From positions 173 through 50,736 of the forward strand of contig NZ_BMMS01000042.1 of the NCBI RefSeq assembly GCF_014646055.1: 50,564 nucleotides of DNA, read 5' to 3'. Under the pieces are notes generated by a model, which saw nothing but the letters and a program-made list of their open reading frames with translations, searched no databases and was not told the DNA's origin. Below are positions 16,227-24,288 of the stretch, one piece after another. The stretch's first letter is position 1, and each line of letters begins with the position of its first letter. Source of the DNA: Wenjunlia tyrosinilytica. GTDB taxonomy: Bacteria; Actinomycetota; Actinomycetes; Streptomycetales; Streptomycetaceae. The position numbers and the translations under genes were made by a program.

Positions 16227-16515
16227 GCTGCGCTGGCGCTTCGCCCTCGCCGTGGACGGCGCCGAACGCGCCACACCGGAACCGGTCCACCAGCTCATCG
16301 GCATGGCCCCGTTCCAGGGCGTCAACGTCGGCCTCGACCGCAAGTCCCCGGTCTCCTGGCCGCTGTACGAGCGCCACGGCGTCTTCCCGCTGCACCTGCG
16401 CCCTCCGCTCGGTCACCTACCACCCGGGCGCCCCGCCGCCCGGACTCGCCCCAGACGGTGGCTCAGGCACTGCGGGAGGAGCAGCAGCCCCGTTCGAGTG
16501 GGGAACGTTCGGGAC
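16227..16515 (+). pseudogene. Probable arylsulfatase C-terminal fragment
   Basis: Plus-strand frames give ALRWRFALAVDGAERA, LIGMAPFQGVNVGLDRKSPV, SWPLYERHGVFP, then, after shifts near 16393 and 16450, LRSVTYHPG and SPQTVAQALREEQ. I recall this succession (FxGIDVGIDRRSPVSWxLYE, then SVTYxPG) from the C-termini of actinobacterial arylsulfatases, which release sulfate from aryl sulfate esters. Everything upstream, including the formylglycine CxPxR site, is missing. It collides head-on with the ABC ATPase remnant and runs into the end of the haloperoxidase gene. Confidence 0.4.
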
Positions 16516-16537
16516 GGAGCCGCCGGCCAGACGTCGC

Positions 16538-17800
16538 TCACAACACGCCGAACAACCGTTCCGCGTTGTGCAGCGCGTGCCCCGCGACCCGCTTGCCGAG
16601 GAAAAGGCCGGCCTTGTCGGCGGAGCGCGTGTGGATGCCGGAGTAGACGCGGGCGTCCAGGTTGTCCTGGGACAGTTGGCTCCAGGCCGTGTAGGTGCGG
16701 GTCACACCGGGATCAGTGGGGCTGGTCAGCTCGAACGGCGCGGTGCGCGGTCCAGTGAGCGCCGTGAGAACTGTCTCCGCCGCGCCGGCGTAGGTGTTGT
16801 GCCCGCTGGGGTAGTCGGGGTGGGCCGGCGTGATGTGCAGCGGCGTCCACTCGGGGTCGGGGTCGATCGCACCGGTGCGGATGGCCGTGACGGGGCGCCA
16901 GCGCAGGTAGGCGTACTTGGTGTCGGCCGTGGCGATCTGCGTGTCCACCAAGGCGACGTGGAACAGGGCCACCAGCGCAGCCCGCCCCGGGGTGGAGCGC
17001 TGCGAGCGGGCCACGGCGACCCGCAGCGGCTCGGTGTAGAGCGTCAGCGAGGAGCCGAACCAGAAGGTGGCGGTCTCGGTCTGCCGCTCGGTGCGTACGG
17101 TGCTGTCCACGGCCCCGTACTCGCGGACCTCGGCCAGGTCGGCACGGTAGCGCGCGGAGTCCAGGGCGGGCGGCGCGGGCAGCCGGTACTGGTCGGGGCC
17201 GGCCAGCAGGAAGGGACGGGCGAGCCGGTTGCCGTACTGCGCGGCCGGAGCGTAGGCGGGCGGCGTCGGCTGCCACACGCCGGGAGCCGCCGGCGGCACG
17301 GTGAACGGCGCGTTCACCGAAGTCGGGTCGAGGCCGTCGCCCTCGCGGGAGGCGAGGACCCGCCGCGCCTCGCGCGCACCGGCCGCCACGCCCTTCGCCT
17401 TGGCCGGTCCGTCCGGAAAGCGGTCCAGTGTCGTGCGCAGCGCGGTGTCCAGTTCTTGGGCGCGGGACGGGACCAGGGCCACCAGGGAGTCGTGTACGGC
17501 GGACGCCAGGGCCGCATCCTGGAACGCACTCCGGTCGACGCCGGGCGGCACCTCGCGGGTGGCTCGAGCCGCCGCGAGCCAACTGATGGCCCAGGTCCTG
17601 CTGTTGGTGATCTGGGTGGCGGCGCCGGCCGCCGCGATGGTCGCGGCCGTTGCGTCGTACCAGTCCAAAGCCACGGACGGGCGCGACTTCCGTTCGTGCG
17701 CCACGGCGGCTGTGGCGGACGGGACGGTGACGGCGGCGGCCAGCAGGGCGGTCGAGCCCAGCGCCTTCAGGGCGGAGCGGCGGGTTCTGAGCGGGTTCAC
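16538..17800 (-). CDS. Vanadium-dependent haloperoxidase / PAP2-fold exported enzyme
   Basis: A 420-residue protein with a Tat-type signal (RTRRSALKALGSTALLAAAV) and an all-helical PAP2-like fold. Vanadate/phosphate-binding motifs are present in order: KYAYLRWRPVTAIR, HPDYPSGHNTYAGAAETVL, and RVYSGIHTRSADKAGLFLGK with the catalytic His. It would oxidise halide with peroxide, or act as a phosphatase; sequence alone does not decide. GTG 17800 is chosen for its RBS (GGAGTACCC) and because the Tat signal begins there. A cysteine leader peptide with its own promoter sits 126 bp upstream, an unexpected link to sulfur status. Confidence 0.85.
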   Translation of the reverse strand: MNPLRTRRSALKALGSTALLAAAVTVPSATAAVAHERKSRPSVALDWYDATAATIAAAGAATQITNSRTWAISWLAAARATREVPPGVDRSAFQDAALASAVHDSLVALVPSRAQELDTALRTTLDRFPDGPAKAKGVAAGAREARRVLASREGDGLDPTSVNAPFTVPPAAPGVWQPTPPAYAPAAQYGNRLARPFLLAGPDQYRLPAPPALDSARYRADLAEVREYGAVDSTVRTERQTETATFWFGSSLTLYTEPLRVAVARSQRSTPGRAALVALFHVALVDTQIATADTKYAYLRWRPVTAIRTGAIDPDPEWTPLHITPAHPDYPSGHNTYAGAAETVLTALTGPRTAPFELTSPTDPGVTRTYTAWSQLSQDNLDARVYSGIHTRSADKAGLFLGKRVAGHALHNAERLFGVL

Positions 17801-17925
17801 GGGTACTCCTTCGCGCACGTGCGGGTGACTGCTGTTGCCGGGACACACACGCCGACCTGCACGCCCTCAACGCCGCCGTCAAGGGCGGACGCAGCGTGGG
17901 GGCGGCTGCGGCGGTGTGGTGAAGG

Positions 17926-18000
17926 TCAGCTACACAGCTCGGCGGCGACACGCAATAGATCAACGGCGCGCCGTCGGGTGAACCGCAGAGAGATCCGCAT
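17926..18000 (-). CDS. Cysteine leader peptide upstream of the haloperoxidase gene
   Basis: A 24-residue peptide, MRISLRFTRRRAVDLLRVAA-ELCS, matches the actinobacterial sulfur leader pattern RRxxDLLRVxxxLC with Cys as the penultimate residue. A good promoter (TTGACC, 17 bp, TAGCGT) ends only 7 bp before the ATG, so the message should be leaderless, and no RBS is seen. The next gene on this strand is the haloperoxidase, 126 bp away. Confidence 0.7.
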   Translation of the reverse strand: MRISLRFTRRRAVDLLRVAAELCS

Positions 18001-18007
18001 GCCAGGG

Positions 18008-18036
18008 ACGCTACCCACGCCCCAATTACCGGTCAA
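18008..18036 (-). promoter_or_regulatory. Housekeeping-type promoter of a leaderless leader peptide
   Basis: On the minus strand, -35 TTGACC (18031-18036) and -10 TAGCGT (18008-18013) are separated by exactly 17 bp, matching the HrdB consensus TTGACN/TANNNT. The -10 box lies 7 bp upstream of the leader ATG at 18000, so the transcription start should coincide with the start codon. Confidence 0.65.
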
Positions 18037-18441
18037 CAAGCGGTGGTTGACCACTTGTGCATTGCAACGACAGCTTCGTGTCTCCGCCATGCGCCCGTTA
18101 CCCGAGGGGGCGCCACGGACAAGACGGCGAAGGGTCGTCAACTGCTGCTCCGGGACAACCGGCTCCAGCAAGGTCGTGTCGTGCCACGTCGCCCAGGCCG
18201 ACAACGCCGCCAGTGAGGTGTGCCTGAGGAGCCAGCGGCGAATTGCGAGCGTGCCGCGGGCGAGGCTCAGGCCGGTGGTCCGGACCGTCCCGGCGGCTCA
18301 AGGCCGACGTCGAGGCGCTGGTCGGCGCCCTGCACCAGTTGACGACGGAGAGCCGTCGTCTGAGCCAGCAGTCTTCCCAAAGCGCCGGCCTGGTCCGGAT
18401 ACTGCCCGGGCAGCCGAGAGGATCGGAGGCACCACACACCC
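18037..18441. other. No recognisable gene
   Basis: Upstream of the leader-peptide promoter. Short high-GC frames exist on both strands, but none shows a domain, good start site or consistent codon use. A minus-strand frame near 18100-18200 is the best of them and remains unrecognised. Confidence 0.4.
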
Positions 18442-18642
18442 GGTGGCGCGCCGCACGAGTTCACCGGCTCCACGCTGCCCTTCACCGCCACCGAGGACGA
18501 CCGCCTGATCACCGGCGATCCCCGCCCGAGCACGCAGGAACGCTACGGCGACGCGGCCGCCTATGCCGCCCGGATCAGGGCCGCGGCCGAGGAACTCGTG
18601 GCCCGGCGACTGCTCCTCGACGAGGATTTCGAGCGGGCGTGA
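18442..18642 (+). pseudogene. C-terminal fragment of an alpha/beta-hydrolase-domain protein
   Basis: One frame reads GGAPHEFTGSTLPFTATEDD, then ITGDPRPSTQERYGDAAAYA, then RAAAEELVARRLLLDEDF and a stop at 18640. The GDPRPSxxERYG-x-AxYxxxxRAAA pattern is what I recall from the C-terminus of large streptomycete alpha/beta-hydrolase-domain proteins. No start codon and no catalytic region precede it, so it is the surviving 3' end of a deleted gene. Confidence 0.4.
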
Positions 18643-19027
18643 CGGCGGCAGAGGACTGGTCGGCTCCCCTCCACCGCCTCGATCTGCCCAAGATCAGGAA
18701 GCCTCCCGGTGCGGCGGCGAGCAGTTCCTTCGTGTACTCCTGAACGGGGCGTGACTCGATCGCCTGGGATCCCTTCCCGCATCCCGGGGCGACACCCAAT
18801 GTCGTTGTGGCAGTGTGCACGCGGTCTCCGAGCACGGCGTTTCGCCGTTGGCTCCCTGAGCGGCAGCCGGCTCGCTCCGTACGCATCGAGTGCGCGTATG
18901 GCGGCAGCCTGGGCTTCTGACGCGCCTTCAGCCGGATCTCCAGGTAGTCCGGTGCTGTTACGAGATCGCCATGAGCTTGTCAGGGGCGGGCAGGAATGCC
19001 CGTCACGCGCCTGTCGGTTGCGTCGGT
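18643..19027. other. No recognisable gene
   Basis: Between the hydrolase fragment and the F420-type LLM gene. The string IRKPPGAAA at 18695-18720 is identical to one in the small protein at 22361, with similar DNA over about 30 bp. It may be a scrap of the same family or a coincidence. Promoter elements for the LLM gene must lie here but none stands out. Confidence 0.35.
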
Positions 19028-19945
19028 ATGACCATTGGCGTAGCACTCCCTCTCCAGAACCGGATCGACACCACGGTGCAGCTCGCGCGGGAGGCCCACG
19101 AGGCCGGACTGCGCTCCGCATGGTTCGGGCAGACCTTCGCGTACGACTCTCCCGCGCTCGCCGCGATCGTCGGCCGTGAGGTGCCCGGGCTGCACGTAGG
19201 GACCGCCGCGATCCCGGTCTTCGGCCGTCATCCGCTGCTCGTCTCCAGCCAGGCCCAGACGGCCCAGGCCGCCACCGGTGGCCGCTACCACCTCGGGCTC
19301 GCCCTCGGCACCAAGCACCTGACCGAAACCGGCTTCGGCATCCCGTACGAACGCCCCATCACCCGGCTCCGCGAGTTCCTCACCGCCCTGCGCCAGCTCC
19401 TGGAGACGGGCAGCGCCGACTTCCACGGCGAACTCCTGACCGCCACCACACCGCTGCCGACGACGGTGCCGGGCGCCGAACCGCCGGTGCCGCTCCTGGT
19501 CGCAGCCATGGCGCCGCAGGCACTGCGCGCTTCCGGCGAACTCGCGGACGGCATCCTGCCGTTGCTGGCCGGTCCGCGCGCGCTGGGCGAGCACATCGTC
19601 CCGGCCGTGACCGCCGCGGCCGAGGCCGCGGGCCGGCTGGCGCCCCGGATCGTGGCCTTCGTGCCCGGTGTGGTCACCGCCGACATCGAGGCCGTACGGG
19701 AGACCGCGACCGAGAAGCTCGCGTTCTACGAGCAGTTCCCCTCCTACCAACGCGTCATCGGCCTCTCCGGCGGCACCCGGGCCGCCGACCTGGCCGTCAT
19801 CGGTGACGAGGAGACCGTCGCCACCGAGGTACGCCGCTACCGCGAGGCCGGCGCGACGGAGGTCGTGTTCACCGCGACGGACCTGGGCAACGAGGAGGAC
19901 CGGCGCCGTACGTGGAAGCTGCTTGGAGAACTGGCGAACGGCTGA
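19028..19945 (+). CDS. LLM-class oxidoreductase, probably F420-dependent
   Basis: A 305-residue luciferase-fold protein: MTIGVALPLQ, RSAWFGQTFAYDSPALAA, VGTAAIPVFGRHPLLVSSQA, GGRYHLGLALGTKHL and the C-terminal VATEVRRYREAGATEVVFTA. The compact size, the H-P-L strand (P-V-F-x-RHPL) and the AGATE(V/L) C-terminal block fit the F420-dependent LLM subgroup (TIGR03564-like) rather than the FMNH2 monooxygenases at 9-14 kb. ATG 19028 is chosen because the family starts at MTIGxxLP; upstream codons carry no homology. It stands alone; substrate unknown. Confidence 0.82.
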   Translation: MTIGVALPLQNRIDTTVQLAREAHEAGLRSAWFGQTFAYDSPALAAIVGREVPGLHVGTAAIPVFGRHPLLVSSQAQTAQAATGGRYHLGLALGTKHLTETGFGIPYERPITRLREFLTALRQLLETGSADFHGELLTATTPLPTTVPGAEPPVPLLVAAMAPQALRASGELADGILPLLAGPRALGEHIVPAVTAAAEAAGRLAPRIVAFVPGVVTADIEAVRETATEKLAFYEQFPSYQRVIGLSGGTRAADLAVIGDEETVATEVRRYREAGATEVVFTATDLGNEEDRRRTWKLLGELANG

Positions 19946-20029
19946 GGCACCTCGGCCCAAGTGGCGAACGGGTCAGAGGCTGGACGCGTGGCAGTTCCCG
20001 AAACCCGCCGGACGCGTGTCAGGGCCCAC

Positions 20030-21048
20030 TCACCCCGCTCCTTGGCCCGCGACGGCGAGCACGGTCTTCCCGTGGGTGCCCCCGGCCTCGAAGAGCCGGT
20101 GGGCCTCTCGGCGACATCCGCCGGCGGGACGACGGTCGGAGAGGCGCAGGGAAGTGCTCCGGAGGCGAGCACGGACAGCGCCTTGGACAAGTGCTCGCCG
20201 ATCGTGGCGGGGGAACGGCGGGCGACGTCACCGATGTTGTACCCGGCGATGCTCCGGTTGTTCTTCCACAGATCCCACACGTCCGCCGTCCAGTCCGCGT
20301 GACGCCCGAGGTCCCCGTAGACGACGACCCGACCGAAGAGGGCCAGGAGTTGCAGACTCGCCCGCCGCACCGGCTCGCCGACCGACCGGGTCCAGCACCA
20401 GGTCCACCCCGCGGCTCCCGGTGGCCTCCCGGACCGCGTCCAGGAAGTCGTCGCGGGCGAACAGCGCGTCGTAGCCCAGTGCCGCGGCCAGCTGTGCCTT
20501 CTCGGGGGAGCCCACCGTGCCGAAGACACGTGCCGCGCCGAGCGCACGTGCGGTCCGCGCCGCGGCCGAACCGACCCCGCCGGCGGTCCCATGGATCAGG
20601 ACGGTCTCGCCGTCGCGCAGCCGTCCCGCGTCCGCCAGCACGCCGTAGGCCGTCGGATACACGCACGGCACCCCCGCCGCGTGCGCCAACGGGAGTCCGC
20701 TGACCGGCCGGACGAAGTCCGTGTCAGCCACCACGAACTCGGCGTATCCTCCGAAGGCCGGAAGGTAGGCGGCGACCTGCTCGCCGACAGCCGGTCCCCT
20801 CGCCCCGCTGCCGAGGGCGGCCACCGTGCCGGAGACCTCCAGCCCGGGCACGTCGTAGCCGCCGGGGCCGTCGGGCTCGCCGAACTCGCCTCGCCGGTGC
20901 TGTACCTCGGCGAAGTTCACCCCGGCGTACGCGACCTCGATCAGTACCTGGCCAGGGCCGGGCGCCGGTGTCGGCACCTGGACTTCCTCCACTTCCGGTC
21001 CACCATTCGTCTTGAATCCGTATGCACGTACATGGCACCCTCTCAATT
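20030..21048 (-). pseudogene. Zinc-independent quinone oxidoreductase (MDR), multiple frameshifts
   Basis: Nearly full-length but broken. Parts in order: VRAYGFKTNGGPEVEEVQVP, GQVLIEVAYAGVNFAEVQHR, VPGLEVSGTVAALG, ETVLIHGTAGGVGSAAARTA (NADPH-binding loop), LVLDPVG, then a shift near 20390 to RRASLQLLALFGRVVVYGDL and NNRSIAGYNI, and another near 20105 (extra AG) to AHRLFEAGGTHGKTVLAVAG before the stop. Near the start, ATG 21033 is out of frame by two bases with the conserved RAYGF. Three independent indels make decay likely, but at least two are within short repeats. Confidence 0.7.
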
Positions 21049-21216
21049 CGACCGCTGCGCCGGAGCAAACGCCGATCATCCCAGCCCCTCCGTGAAGGCC
21101 GAGAATCTCGATCGTCAGATGCAGCACGACGTCCTCACCTTCAGGCCCAGGAACGTTCCTGGCGTCCTGTGGTCTTGCCGGAGCGACAGCACAGCGCGCC
21201 CCTGTCGGTCCCGCCC

Positions 21217-21830
21217 TCAGAGCAGGTCCAGGGCGTCGAAACCGTAGCTGGGACTGAGGTGGGCCCCGCCGCCCGCCGACCCGCTGATGACGTCGATGCG
21301 GAGGGTGTTGGTGCCGGGACAGCAACTGGGCGCCGGGGATGACGTATTCGCATGTGTGGTTGTTCCCGCGGTAACTGCCGACGGCCAGGCTCCGGGTGGA
21401 GGGCTCGGCGGCAGCGGCCGGGATGGCTGAGGTCCAGGTGTCGTTGACGGTGACCTGGGGCCTGCCGCCCGCCTTGGCGGTGGTGATGCCGATGCGCGGG
21501 GTGCGGTCGGCGGCGGCCTGGGCGGCGGCGAGGGTGAAGGAGGTCAGCAGGCCCTGGACGATCTCCTTGAACTGGTAGGCGGACCAGGCCGAGGGAGTCG
21601 ATCTGCCGATGACGTACGTGTCGGCGGTCCAGGCGGCGGCGCGGGAGTCGGAGGGGTGGGCGTAGGTGACGAGGGAGGCGTTCTTGAAGCCGACCGGGGT
21701 GCCGTTCCAGTCGCCGATGCGCCATATCGCGGTGTCGGCAGCGGGGTCGCCGTTGATCGTGATGGTGTGCACGGTGGTGACGTCGCCCGCGGCGACCGTG
21801 ACGGCCCGGGTGTGCACGGCAAGGCGCGGT
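21217..21830 (-). pseudogene. Rhamnogalacturonan lyase (PL4-type), C-terminal fragment
   Basis: Frames read DTAIWRIGDWNGTPVGFKNA, THPSD-like AHPSDSRAAAW, RTPRIGITTAKAGGRPQVTV, GSYRGNNHTCEYVIPG, then after a shift near 21320 TLRIDVISGSAG and SPSYGFDALDLL before the stop at 21217. This is the C-terminal carbohydrate-binding-like domain of polysaccharide lyase family 4 enzymes that cut the rhamnogalacturonan backbone. The catalytic N-terminal domain is missing and there is no start codon. The fragment lies between an MDR pseudogene and a carbonic anhydrase fragment. Confidence 0.6.
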
Positions 21831-21907
21831 CAGGTCGCGGGCCGCCATCGAGCGCGGCTCGGAGCGCCACGTCCACAGCGCTCTGCCACATTCCTGGCTC
21901 GCTGGTG

Positions 21908-22097
21908 TCAGAGGACTTCTTCAAGCTTGCCAGCGGCGACATCGAAGACGAATCCGCGGATGCCGTCCTTGCGGACGAGGAAAGGGTCGGCCATAATGCG
22001 TGCGATGGGCTGGCGGACGTCCGTCTCCAAGTCCGTGAAGGCTTCGGGCGCCCAGGACGGCCGGATGCCTGTCTCCTCCTGGATTCGTCCTAGAAGC
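21908..22097 (-). pseudogene. Beta-carbonic anhydrase C-terminal fragment
   Basis: RIQEETGIRPSWAPEAFTDL, then ETDVRQPIARIMADPF, and after a one-base shift near 21990 VRKDGIRGFVFDVAAGKLEE before the stop at 21908. This is the C-terminal region of streptomycete beta-carbonic anhydrases (EETGxxPxWAxEAFxDLE...VRGFVYDVxTGKL). The zinc-binding Cys/His half is absent. The 5' end meets a permease fragment on the opposite strand at about 22100. Confidence 0.65.
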
Positions 22098-22102
22098 CGT
22101 CG

Positions 22103-22213
22103 TCGGTGTTCGGCCGCCCGGGCTTAGGAGCGCTCACCCTGCAGGCCGCCACCAACAAGGACATCCCCCTGTTCATCGGCCTCGTGCTGCTGTCCGCCCT
22201 CGTGTTCGTCCCC
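22103..22213 (+). pseudogene. ABC peptide/nickel-type permease fragment
   Basis: VFGRPGLGALTLQAATNKDI then PLFIGLVLLSALVFV. This is the EAA-loop-following segment of DppB/OppB-type permeases (VFGxPGxGRLxxxAxxxxDxPxVxGVVLLxALxFV). Only about 35 residues remain, with neither a true start nor a stop. It adjoins the carbonic anhydrase fragment. Confidence 0.5.
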
Positions 22214-22360
22214 CGAAAACCCGATGAATCCTCGCTGGACAGGCACGTTGGCGCTCGGGCGGCTGCTGGGAGTTCGCCGGAAACACCGCGGAAGCGAGGC
22301 CATGGGGCCACCGCCCGGCCGCATCCGGCAGCCGGCGCCACCCGGGACGGGAGCCCCGCC

Positions 22361-22765
22361 ATGAGCATTGCGTCCGACCCCCGCCACCCCAGCCGAGGCG
22401 AACGCCTGGCGTTCCTCGGCCGCCTCGCGGCCGGCGTGCTCGCGGGTACCGTCCGCGCCCTGATCGACTGGATCCGCAAACCTCCCGGCGCGGCAGCCAA
22501 TCAGGACGCCGGGCGGCCAGGACTGCCAGTTCGGCATGGCTGCGCGGCGAGGCGATCGACGCGTTCGTGCTGTCCCTGGCCGGGAGCTGGAGCCGGACGG
22601 CGGCCCGGAGGGACTCCCGCAAGGCGGTCTTCATCCGGCCAACGCGTTGTGCTGTCCGGCCCGGGGCTTCAGCCCCGACCGGCGCTGGTGACAGTATCCG
22701 AGCGGCGCCTTCTGACCCTCGCTCCAGGGTGCCTCGGCCTGCCGTTGTTCTCCAGGAAGCGGTAG
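22361..22765 (+). CDS. Small hydrophobic-helix protein, family shared with the Tn3 cargo peptide
   Basis: ATG 22361 follows GGGACGGGAG. The first about 45 residues (SIASDPRHPSRGERLAFLG, then RLAAGVLAGTVRALIDWIRK) form a polar head and one hydrophobic or amphipathic helix. They resemble the 44-residue peptide at 46368-46502: both have ERL, GVL(A/S)G, an A at the same place and W-x-I. After KPPGAAA the frame continues 80 residues with no recognisable content, so the native stop may have been lost. From about 22500 to 22876 I see no other gene; a small hairpin CGGGGCT-TC-AGCCCCG lies at 22662-22677. Confidence 0.35.
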   Translation: MSIASDPRHPSRGERLAFLGRLAAGVLAGTVRALIDWIRKPPGAAANQDAGRPGLPVRHGCAARRSTRSCCPWPGAGAGRRPGGTPARRSSSGQRVVLSGPGLQPRPALVTVSERRLLTLAPGCLGLPLFSRKR

Positions 22766-22876
22766 AGACGGGCGGGCGCCGTGGCGGCGCAAGCACGAGG
22801 TCTACTCGGGGCGAATGCGGGCTTCGCCGAAGTGGCTCGCCAAGTACGCGGGTCCCGCTTGCATGGGTGGCGCGTT

Positions 22877-23248
22877 CTAGATGCGCCAGCTTCGGATGCG
22901 CTCAGCAGTCTGGAAGACGTCGTTGGTGTCGGCCAGGATCTCCCGCGTGAGGTCGATCAGCGCGCCGAAGGGGGCATCGATGCCCTCGCCGCTGGCATGC
23001 ATGTAGGCGACCGCGGTCGCGCAGGCGAAGCGTGCGTTGGCGGCGGGCAGCGGCTTGAGCAGGGCGAGGGTGTGCATCAGGGCAGCGGCGCGCCAGGCTG
23101 GGTCAGGGCTGGTGCCCAGTCGGGGTGGGTCGACGCGGTGGCGGGCAACGGCGGCTACGAGGGCGGAGAAGTCGCCGATGACCGGTTGTTCGGGCAGGAC
23201 TTCCTCGTGTCGCTGGAGGAGCCAGGGCACGTCGATGTGGAGGTGCAC
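22877..23248 (-). CDS. Fic/Doc-like toxin of a toxin-antitoxin pair
   Basis: About 123 residues from GTG 23248 (VHLHIDVPWLLQRHEEVL). It has the all-helical look of Doc/Fic toxins: DFSALVAAVARHRVDPPRLG, then AALMHTLALLKPLPAANARF, where the Fic motif HxFx(D/E)GN is replaced by the looser H-x8-LP-x2-N seen in streptomycete members, then FGALIDLTREI and the end RSWRI. Fic proteins transfer AMP or phosphate to target proteins; with this motif the activity cannot be assumed. The GTG lies 4 bp after the antitoxin stop, so the pair is one operon. Confidence 0.7.
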   Translation of the reverse strand: MHLHIDVPWLLQRHEEVLPEQPVIGDFSALVAAVARHRVDPPRLGTSPDPAWRAAALMHTLALLKPLPAANARFACATAVAYMHASGEGIDAPFGALIDLTREILADTNDVFQTAERIRSWRI

Positions 23249-23252
23249 TGTT

Positions 23253-23498
23253 CTAGGCGGCCCGTCCTCGGTGGGTGGATCCGGGCTCGTCGTCGGGGAA
23301 GGCTTCGGCGAAGGCAGCGGCACTGTCCTTGAAGAAGCGGCGGAAGACTTCGGCGCCTTCTTGCAGGGCACGGTGGCGGGCGATGTCGGCGGCGGCGGCT
23401 TCGCGGACCACGGCCTTGAGCGTCATTCCGCGCTGGTTGGCGATTGCGCGCAGGTCCTCCAGCTCGCCGTCGCTGAATTCAATGTTGAGGGCAGGCAT
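23253..23498 (-). CDS. Antitoxin partner of the Fic-like toxin
   Basis: An 81-residue protein from ATG 23498: ALNIEFSDGELEDLRAIANQ, RGMTLKAVVREAAAADIARH, then RALQEGAEVFRRFFKDSAAA. The N-terminal strand followed by two helices is the ribbon-helix-helix arrangement of autoregulatory antitoxins; the acidic, Phe-rich C-terminal helix should wrap the toxin. It precedes the toxin by 4 bp, the usual order. Two copies of the palindrome AGGTACCT lie just upstream and are the obvious autoregulatory operator. Confidence 0.75.
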   Translation of the reverse strand: MPALNIEFSDGELEDLRAIANQRGMTLKAVVREAAAADIARHRALQEGAEVFRRFFKDSAAAFAEAFPDDEPGSTHRGRAA

Positions 23499-23515
23499 GG
23501 CCGCAGGATACCTTC

Positions 23516-23569
23516 CAGGTACCTGTCTATCAATAAGCGCAGGTCAGTGTAGTACCAGCTAGGTACCTG
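23516..23569. promoter_or_regulatory. Candidate antitoxin operators (two AGGTACCTG palindromes)
   Basis: CAGGTACCTG (23516-23525, a perfect 10-bp palindrome) lies 18 bp before the antitoxin start codon and TAGGTACCTG (23560-23569) lies about 44 bp further upstream, four helical turns away. A related half site, AGGATACCT, occurs at 23505-23513. Such spaced palindromes are typical of RHH antitoxin/toxin complex operators. Confidence 0.6.
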
Positions 23570-23897
23570 CCGGACGGCTTGAGGAGGAAGGCAGCCACCG
23601 GTGGCCGAGAGGGTGCAGCGGGCTTGGGTCCGGTCGGCCAGGTCAGGAGGGGGGCGTCCAGGCGTCCGTGGTGAGGCCCGGCCGCTGCGCGGCGCACGGT
23701 CGGCCGACGATCGGCGGACGGGGTCCGGGGCGAGACGACGGGCTCGGACGGGTTCGGGTATGCCTCGTGAGCAGCAGGCCAGCGGAGGGGTGGGCCCCGT
23801 GTGCCGGGCGGCGGCTGCAATTGTTGCGCCGCCTGGCGGGCGGTTTCCCTAGGCGGACGCGGGCGCCCGGTGCCGGTGCCGGGCGCCCGGGCGCGGG
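23570..23897. other. No recognisable gene
   Basis: GC-rich DNA between the toxin-antitoxin operator and the hypothetical gene ending at 23898. Frames are open on both strands but carry only Pro/Arg-rich low-complexity translation. Confidence 0.4.
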
Positions 23898-24110
23898 TCA
23901 GCGTGGTTGCAGGGGGATGATGAGCAGGTCGGTGATCGAGGGCCTTTGTGCGTCGGCGAGGTCGGCCAGCCAGTCCTCGATCTCCCCGCGCAGGGCTGCG
24001 GGCTTGCGGGTGATGGGCCCGTAGTCCAGCAGGGCGTGGGCGGGTTCCCACCACAGGCCGTCGTCGTACTGGTCGGTGGCGGGGAAGGTGACCGCGGTCC
24101 CATGCGGTGC
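23898..24110 (-). CDS. Streptomycete hypothetical protein, probably the C-terminal part
   Basis: The frame reads HGTAVTFPATDQYDDGLWWE, PAHALLDYGPITRKPAALRG, EIEDWLADLADAQRPSITDL and LIIPLQPR before the stop at 23898. The acidic, Trp-rich composition and regular codon use make it a real coding sequence. Homology-like content starts at about 24110; the frame stays open to 24206 without a better start, so the N-terminus may be replaced. I do not recognise a function. Confidence 0.5.
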   Translation of the reverse strand, partial: APHGTAVTFPATDQYDDGLWWEPAHALLDYGPITRKPAALRGEIEDWLADLADAQRPSITDLLIIPLQPR

Positions 24111-24137
24111 CTGAGCTAAGCTGAGACAACCACGACT

Positions 24138-24155
24138 CCCGCTGAGCGGGCTTTG
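24138..24155 (+). terminator. Small hairpin with T-rich tail
   Basis: CCCGC-TGA-GCGGG (24138-24150) followed by CTTTGT. The stem is only 5 bp, so this is a weak intrinsic-terminator candidate; it could equally belong to the end of a lost insertion sequence. Confidence 0.3.
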
Positions 24156-24288
24156 TGATCTGAGGAACTCGCTGTTGCGGTACGGTCCGGCCGTCACCGA
24201 AAGCATAGGGGTGGTCGGCCGAAAGGTTCCGACCCTTCGACATGGTGCGGTTGACGGCCGTCGTCGGGCTGGTGCTGCTTCTCCTGGT

